From: Psilocybe azurescens
Lineage: Eukaryota; Basidiomycota; Agaricomycetes; Agaricales; Agrocybaceae
NCBI GenBank assembly: GCA_023853785.1
Contig: JAJIRX010000567.1
Span: forward strand, 558,001 to 622,000
Length of the DNA stretch: 64,000 nucleotides
Direction: 5' to 3'
This document shows positions 58,061 through 64,000 of the stretch, in pieces (position 1 is the first letter of the stretch; each line of letters begins with the position of its first letter). Below the pieces are notes generated by a model. That model was not told the DNA's origin. It made no database searches and saw nothing but the letters and a program-made list of their open reading frames with translations. A program made the position numbers and the translations under genes.

Positions 58061-61000
58061 ATGTCAATGATAGCCTCCCTTCTCTCGACCTCCTCTAGTA
58101 CCAGCAGCAATAACGACCCCCCAGCAGGCAGGATCTCCCAGCTCTTGCCCAGCGTCAAGTGTTCCACATGTCACCAGCCTGTGCCACTTGCAGAACTCGG
58201 AGACCACACATGCACCGCACCCCCGCCCGTGCCGTCGCTCCCCAAGCCCGCCTTCACCCCAGAGGCCGCCACCGCCCTTCTGCCAGACAGACTCCAAGGC
58301 CGCGTGGCTAATGGCCCGCTCTCAGCGTCCAGCAGCAGTGGTAATTTCAGTGGCCCCAGCTCGTCGCGAGCACCACTACCACAATCGCCAGCTCCGACCC
58401 CGAGTTCTAGCTCGACCTCGAGGCTCAGGATCAACGTCAACACCAAAGGCCCTCCATCCCCAACCCAGCCCTCGTTCCTCCCCAGATCAAGCCCGTTAGC
58501 CCGTGCAGACTCCTCCCAATCCACCAGAACCCTGAACGACTCGCGATCGCCGCAAACCCGCGAGCCGCCGTACTCAATACCCCCAGCAGCAGCAGCAACA
58601 GTAACTCGCACTCGTATGCCTCGTCATCGTCTGCTGCCTCCTCGCCGCTGCGCACGCGTCCTCCTGGGTCGGGCCCGGATCGCATGCGCACGCCCTCCAA
58701 CGCAGGCTCACTGTCGAACCAATCTACACCCGCCACTGCGCGCCCCGGCACCTCCTTCCCCGACTCTCCATCCACCACCCCCGTTCAGCCCGGACGACCC
58801 ATCCCTAATAATAACATCAATTCCACCCCTCGCGGACCGCCCGCGATTGGCATCCCCTTCCCAACTTCATCGCCATACCCCAATCGCACCGGCTCCGCGC
58901 CCCCTCTCAACGTCAACAACAACCCCAATGGAAATTACCGCCCAGGCCCCCAAACCCCAGGAGGAGGGGGCCCGCAAATGGGCCGCCCGCCTGCGCCCTC
59001 TCACTCCATTTCCGAGCCAACCTTCAGCAACAACAGCCGCCAGGAATTCGTGCCCGCCGCCGAGCGGGGCATCGACACCAAGACGGGCGGCGCCGCGGGC
59101 ATGGCGGGCGTGGGCAGGCGCGGGTTCGCGGCCGCTGCCCGCGCTGCGATGTTCGTGAATGCCCAAGCTCAAGGGCCCGGTTCTATGCAGCCGAATGGCG
59201 ATCGGGGTATGGGTATGAGGCCTATGGGGCCCCAGCCGCAGGGCCAGAGACCCGGATTAGGACCAGGACCAGGACCAGGGCAGCTTCAGGGGCAGGGGCA
59301 GCAAGGGCAGGGATATGACCAGTACAACCGCAGACCGCTCCCTCCTCCGAACATGGCGCCGCGACTCTTGGACACAGACTCGATATCGCGCTGTAAGTCA
59401 CTCACTCACGTCATTCATTTCATTTCATTTAAAATTGGACGTGTTCGCTAATTGACGTCTCTATCTACCTCTAATAATGACAATGATAATATAGCAACGA
59501 ACGAAACACCGCCTCTCTCAGCCGGCTCCGGCTCTGGATACTCGTCGCACTCGCCAGGTCCGCCCATGTCGCCCGTCACCCAACCGGAGCTGCCTAGCTC
59601 GATTTCAGCTTCCAAGCTGAACTACGGCGCTGGCAATCCCAACGTGCCGCCGCCCATGAGCCCGCTGCCCCGCACACCCGCATCTGCTCTCCCCAACGGG
59701 AGCGGAAACACGCTCGCGCGGACGGCGACCTCCGCGTCCACCGTGTCGTCCTCCTCGTCCTCGCTGTCGTTCTCCTTGCCGCCGTCGAAGCAGCACCAGC
59801 GCGAAAAGAGCAGCGACCGCGCGCCGCCGTCGCCCATCGAGTCCGAGTCCGAGTACGGCGGCCTCGCGTATGCGGACTCGACGGATTATGAGGATGACGA
59901 GGAGCACGAGGGGCGCAGGCGGATGATGTCGCGGAGTAGGAGCAGGAGTGCGAGTAGGAGGAGTGCGAGTGAGAGCAGGAGCGGGAGTTTAGCGAGGAAT
60001 AGGCTTCGAGATTCTTCGGAACGCGGTAGCCCACCTCCACCGCCGCCTTCATCATCCCAACTTCCTCCGCCGTCATTGGCGTCGGCGTCAACCTCAACCT
60101 CGACGTCAGCCAGCAAAGCGGCACTCCCCGACATGCTGCGCAAGATCTCGACGAGCAGCAGCAGCGCCGGCGGGGCATGCAGTTCGGATCCGTCTCTGTC
60201 CGCACGCGGAGCCGGAGTCGGAGCAAGGATCGCGGGGGCATGGGCATGGGCGTACGCACAGCAGGGTCGGTGTCTGGGTCGTCGCTCAGCGGCTCGATAT
60301 CGCGGCCGCGAGCACAAGCGGGGCGGGCGGCGCGCACTCGCGGGACACGTCCGCGTCCGCGTCGTCCGCCTATTCGTCCGGGGACGAGGGCCTGAAGGAG
60401 CGCGCGATGCAGGCGAGGGCGCGCACGAACTCGGCGGCGGCGATCGCGCAGGCGCTCGGGCTCTCGCAGACGCCGCCGAGCGAGTACGCGCGGCTGGGCG
60501 GGCCTGGCGTCGGTGGGGGTGGTCCTGGAGGGCCAGGAGGAGCGGGCGGCAGAAGCAGGAGTTTGAAGAGGGACGGGGTGCTGGGCAGCGCTAGTGGGAG
60601 TTTGCGGCGGGATGGCGGTGCTGCGAGTGGGCAAGGGAGCGTAAATGGGAGCGTCAGTGGGAGTGTGAAGAGGGAGGACGGCAAGAATGGATATGAGAAG
60701 ACGGAGCGGGAGAGGAGGCGGGATGGGTCGATCACGAGCGGTGCTGATTTGCAGATGCAGCGGGAGAGGGAGAGGAGAGGGAGAATGGGGAAGAGGAGAG
60801 GCGCGGGCGGATGTTGAGGAATAATAACATGAGCATCGATATACGTGCTGCGACCGAAGGCGCTGCTTTAACAAGCGCCCTGGGCGCGAAGACGCAGCGG
60901 AGCAACACCGTGCAGGGCATGCAGTCGCCCGACGCCGCGCAGAAGCCGATCAAGCTCCCCACGCGCTCGCTGACGAGTCCGCAGCTCGACCGGGACAAGC

Positions 61001-61965
61001 TGCTGGGTGGTGCGTCTACGTCTGCTTCTGCCCTTGCCTCCGCCGCTGCAGGTGGATCGAGAGCAGGTTCTGATGGGAGCGGTAGAGCAGGAGCGAGGAA
61101 GACGGCGAGGCGGCCCAAGACGTGCTTGCGCTGTGCGAAGGCAATCGAGAATGGGAGGTGGATCTCGGTGGACAGTGGTGGTGTGCTGTGTGAGAGCTGT
61201 TGGAAGAATATGTATTTGCCCAAGGTTCTTGTTTTCTGAACTGTTTTTTGGTTGACTTACTGACTTTTTTCTTCTTTTTTTTTCTTTTTTTTTGGATTGT
61301 TAGTGTCGACGGTGTAGTTTACCTATTGAGAAGCAGGCGGTGTCGTCTTCGGATGGGCAGCTGAAGGGCAAGTACCATAAAGAGTGTTTCAATTGCCACA
61401 TATGCCATGTTCGTCCCGCTTTCCTCTACATCTCTCTCCGTGCATGAAACTCACCTCCAACTACAAAAACAAAACAGAAACCCTTCCCAGACCAATCCTT
61501 CTACGTGTACGACGGGCACCCGCTCTGCGCATACCACTACCACGAGGCGAACGACTCGCTGTGCGCCGCAGCGCGCTGCAGGCAGCCCATCGAGGGCCCG
61601 TGCGCGGTGTCGCACACGGGCGACCGCTACCACCCCGAGCACATGACGTGCGAGCACCCGGGCGCGAGCCGTGCAGGGTGCGGCTCGACGAGTACTGGGA
61701 GGTCGACGGGCGCATGCTGTGCGAGCGGCATGCGGCGGCGGCGGGGCGCAGCGGCGGGATGAGTGGGAGTGGGAGTGAGGGCGAGGGCGAAGGTGCTGGG
61801 AGGGAGGGCGAGAGAGAGGAGTGGGAGAGGAGGAGGGATTTGAGGGCGATGAAGCGGGTGACGCGGTTTATTGATTTGGCGGGAGGGGATGGGTTGGGGC
61901 TGGGTGCTGCTGCCGGGGCTGGAGCTGGAGCTGGGTCGAGGGAATCCGAAAGCGGGTTGAGGTGA
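58061..61965 (+). CDS. Multi-LIM-domain protein (paxillin-like), apparently frameshifted
   Basis: LIM proteins are zinc-binding adaptors; paxillin-like ones act at the cell cortex/septum in fungi. The N-terminus has a CxxC...HxxxC zinc motif (CSTCHQPVPLAELGDHTC), then about 800 residues rich in Ser, Pro, Gly and Arg. LIM domains at the C-terminus: CLRCAKAIENGRWISVDSGG with CESCWKNMYLPK (LIM1), CRRCSLPIEKQA and KYHKECFNCHICHKPFPDQS (LIM2), CRQPIEGPCAVSHTGDRYHP then RLDEYWEVDGRMLCERH (LIM3). Certain introns: 59393-59494, 61225-61303, and one from 61409 into the next exon. Frame changes near 58.5-58.6, 60.2-60.3 and 60.8 kb need further introns or indels. In LIM3 the frame shifts by one base between HMTCEHPG and CRVRLDEYW (about 61650-61680), where no credible intron fits. 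The end was taken as the frame closing at 61965. Confidence 0.82.
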
Positions 61966-62686
61966 TGGGATATAAGTTATATTTTTCTCTTTCGTTTCAT
62001 TTCGTTCTTTTTTTTTGTGGGACAATTTTTTCTTTGCTTCGTTAGCGGATTCGATCACCCTACTACCCTCTTTCTTTACTTGACTTGGATTCTTCCGCTT
62101 CTTTTGGTGGATTGGACCAAGACTATAAACTCAAACCCCGCTCCCGCCACAGCACATATACCTTGGATTTTATTCCTTCCTCTACTTATCACATACGCAG
62201 TGCACACACCTATGACAAGTACGATCATGACTAGAGTACCGTTCTATTCTATTCTATTCTTACCATTCATCTTTCTCTTTTCTTCTTCCACTATATTTCT
62301 GCTTTTTTCTCCCTCTCGGTATTCAGTGCGTTTGTAACAGTATGGTAATCTTACTATGGTATTCAATTGTCTTTCAGGGATCTATTATTCAGGTGTTCCT
62401 TTTGGGGGGTGAATCTACATTTGCAAGGCTTTAGCATTCGTTTTCGATGAGGGCTTTATATAATGTGAAGTTGACGTCAAGTCATTGGCTCTCGTTCAAC
62501 CCGAATTCTACGCAGGTACTAACTTGAACTGACATTTTGTTATTAACATGAACATTCAATTAAAAGGGCATGACTCGGAAGGAAGAAAAAGACAGTCACA
62601 AAACCACGAAATACCCAAGGGGGAGGCTGGATTTTACATCTGTGTACCCGCTGACAATATTTTTCCTATCATCTCATTCATTTCCT
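61966..62686. other. 3' region of the LIM gene, no gene recognised
   Basis: T-rich, as expected of a fungal terminator region. Contains a small (ttcta)n run near 62241. Nothing else supported. Confidence 0.45.
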
Positions 62687-63073
62687 TCACTTCCTTTTTA
62701 AGTCGCCAATCTCCATCATGATATCCTGTTTGAACTCCATGAACTCCTCCTGCGACCAGGCTTTTTGGCTTCCCTGTTTTTTCCAAGAGGTCTTTGGAGG
62801 CGGCGAGGGGTCAATGGACGGAGATTTTGGCCTTTGCAAATTTGCTGTCGAAAACTGACGACATGTGGAAGCGAGGCGGCTAGTTGATGCCACAGGATGC
62901 AAGGAAGTCATCAATTCCATCTCTCCCTTAGTCGATCTGGTGGGTTTTGTCTTCTCGGGTGAGTCAGAAATTCCTTTTGGGTGATCACGAAGTTCGGCGT
63001 TGCTTGTGACTGTACTTTCTCTTGCACCGTTTGCACCGCAAGCACGAGCGGCTAGTGTTACGAATCGGCACAC
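62687..63073 (-). CDS. Small hypothetical protein or gene fragment
   Basis: A 128-codon frame with Ser/Pro-rich middle (RPKSPSIDPSPPPKTSWKKQ) and a possibly helical acidic/basic C-terminus (EEFMEFKQDIMMEIGDLKRK). No family recognised, and no splice partner identified. May be an exon of a larger gene. Confidence 0.3.
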   Translation of the reverse strand: MCRFVTLAARACGANGARESTVTSNAELRDHPKGISDSPEKTKPTRSTKGEMELMTSLHPVASTSRLASTCRQFSTANLQRPKSPSIDPSPPPKTSWKKQGSQKAWSQEEFMEFKQDIMMEIGDLKRK

Positions 63074-63571
63074 AGAGGAACTCGAAAGACGGGTTTAACG
63101 TTTAAGAATTCAATGGGGACTCGTACAAGTAGAGCTAGGGTTTATATAGATACTCGAAGAGTCCTAATGAAAATAAAGGGTGAAGTAAAGGATTGTGGAA
63201 AATGAATGAAACAGTTTAAGTAAGAAATAACCGCAGAGTATATCCAGTGAGTTGAAAGAGCGAATGTTAGGCACAAGAAATAAGGAATTCAAAGGTATCG
63301 GACAACATATAGAAAACTCCCCCTCGTAGTTTGGAAATATCCATTGTTGGAGAAACAATTTTAAATTAACAACATAGTAAGTGTGTATGTATGTATATGT
63401 ATGTATAGTGATCATGTTGCAGTCGCAATTAATAGGGAATGAAGAAATCCAAAATATTAAGTCTACTCGAAAGGTACGAGCAGGAGAGATGATTAGTATC
63501 TTTTACGAAAGTCCTAGCAAAGTTAAGAAAAGAGATGATTAGCAATAAGAATCTGAACCTTGCATCCGTAA
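63074..63571. other. AT-rich region, no gene recognised
   Basis: Contains a (tatg)n microsatellite near 63385-63410. Nothing else seen. Confidence 0.45.
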
Positions 63572-64000
63572 TCAGAAGTCACCCATCCACTCGTCATACA
63601 ACATGGTGCCAGGACCAGTCGATGAGCCAGCTACTGCATTGTCAGCGATGCCATTCCCAGCAGGATGATACGACTTAGTGTCAGGACCAGTCGACGAGCC
63701 AACTACTGCATTGTCAGCGATGCTGTTCGTTGTCTGAGGATTATGCAGCATGGTGTCAGGACCAGTCGGTGAGCCAGCTGCTGCAAGGTCAGCAGCACCA
63801 GGCCATGCAAAATCAGGGGACGTGGTGTCAGGTCCAGTTGATGAGCCAGCTGCAGTATTGTCCACATAATCAGCAAAATAAAAGTTATTCTGCTCATATT
63901 GTGCAGCCTCAGCCTCAGCCACCGTCTGATAATGGAGATTATCATCATGCTGCTGAGCTTCAATCGTCGTCTGCTCGGCATCGAGAGGCTGCACGAGTGG
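63572..64000 (-). CDS. 3' end of a protein with tandem Gly-Ser-Ser-Thr-Gly-Pro repeats (runs off the right edge)
   Basis: The frame is open to the window edge and stops at 63572. An acidic, Gln/Tyr-rich stretch is followed by four imperfect repeats of AGSSTGPDT (one AGSPTGPDT, one AGSSTGPGT) separated by 15-25 residues, with SIADNAV/GIADNAV lead-ins in two of them, ending YDEWMGDF. Repeats are visible in the DNA as gtgtcaggaccagtcg copies, indicating tandem duplication. The acidic C-terminus resembles an activation-domain-like tail, but the family is unknown. Confidence 0.5.
   Translation of the reverse strand, partial: PLVQPLDAEQTTIEAQQHDDNLHYQTVAEAEAAQYEQNNFYFADYVDNTAAGSSTGPDTTSPDFAWPGAADLAAAGSPTGPDTMLHNPQTTNSIADNAVVGSSTGPDTKSYHPAGNGIADNAVAGSSTGPGTMLYDEWMGDF

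Overview
The window reads as a chromosome segment of a filamentous fungus, most likely a basidiomycete (Agaricomycetes-like). Genes are dense and rich in short introns (mostly 50-90 nt, GT-AG) and lie on both strands. The protein families are eukaryotic/fungal: an amino acid permease, a phosducin-like protein, a SAC+hSac2 phosphatase, a Zn2Cys6 activator, an ERF2-type DHHC palmitoyltransferase, DUF4436 and FunK1 kinases. There is no operon structure and nothing prokaryotic or organellar. All assignments come from reading the sequence; no database search was run.

Left gene block (1-27.3 kb). In order: the 5' end of an amino acid permease (-), a phosducin-like protein (-), a four-TM membrane protein (+), a 22-exon SAC/hSac2 phosphoinositide phosphatase (-), a 12-exon Zn2Cys6 transcription factor (-), an 8-exon ERF2-like palmitoyltransferase (-), a CAB4-type pantetheine-phosphate adenylyltransferase (+), a large unknown protein probably of the F-box/LRR type (+), and a DUF4436 membrane protein (-). 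The reconstructed exon chains of six of these sum to whole numbers of codons. A 524-bp MITE with perfect 37-bp terminal inverted repeats (TIRs) and an 8-bp target-site duplication (TSD) sits about 40 bp upstream of the SAC start codon.

Transposon island (about 28-57.6 kb). This part is AT-rich and gene-poor. Diverged copies of one repeat family lie on both sides (28.2-29.6 and 55.2-57.5 kb). Between them are a 484-bp element with 77-bp perfect TIRs enclosing a transposase-like helix-turn-helix (HTH) remnant, several smaller TIR or direct-repeat elements, and two head-to-head FunK1 kinase-like genes, both broken. The plus-strand FunK1 copy is scattered over 15 kb: a 2.66-kb hAT-like element (8-bp TSD) splits it at 38,114/40,779, and a composite of a 7.6-kb long-TIR element plus a foldback element separates its C-terminal part at 52.4 kb. 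The 2.66-kb element carries a long CG-rich minisatellite and a tRNA-like Pol III promoter.

Right block (57.6-64 kb). It holds a Ser/Pro-rich multi-LIM-domain (paxillin-like) protein on the plus strand with an apparent frameshift in its last LIM domain, a small unknown ORF, and the 3' end of a protein with a tandem Gly-Ser-Ser-Thr-Gly-Pro repeat running off the window.

Several left-block genes belong to membrane trafficking and signalling (phosphoinositide turnover, palmitoylation, G-protein regulation), but I see no evidence that they form a functional cluster. The main unusual biology is the nested non-autonomous transposons and the unusual splicing (GC-AG introns, 12- and 14-nt exons, and a start codon followed directly by an intron).
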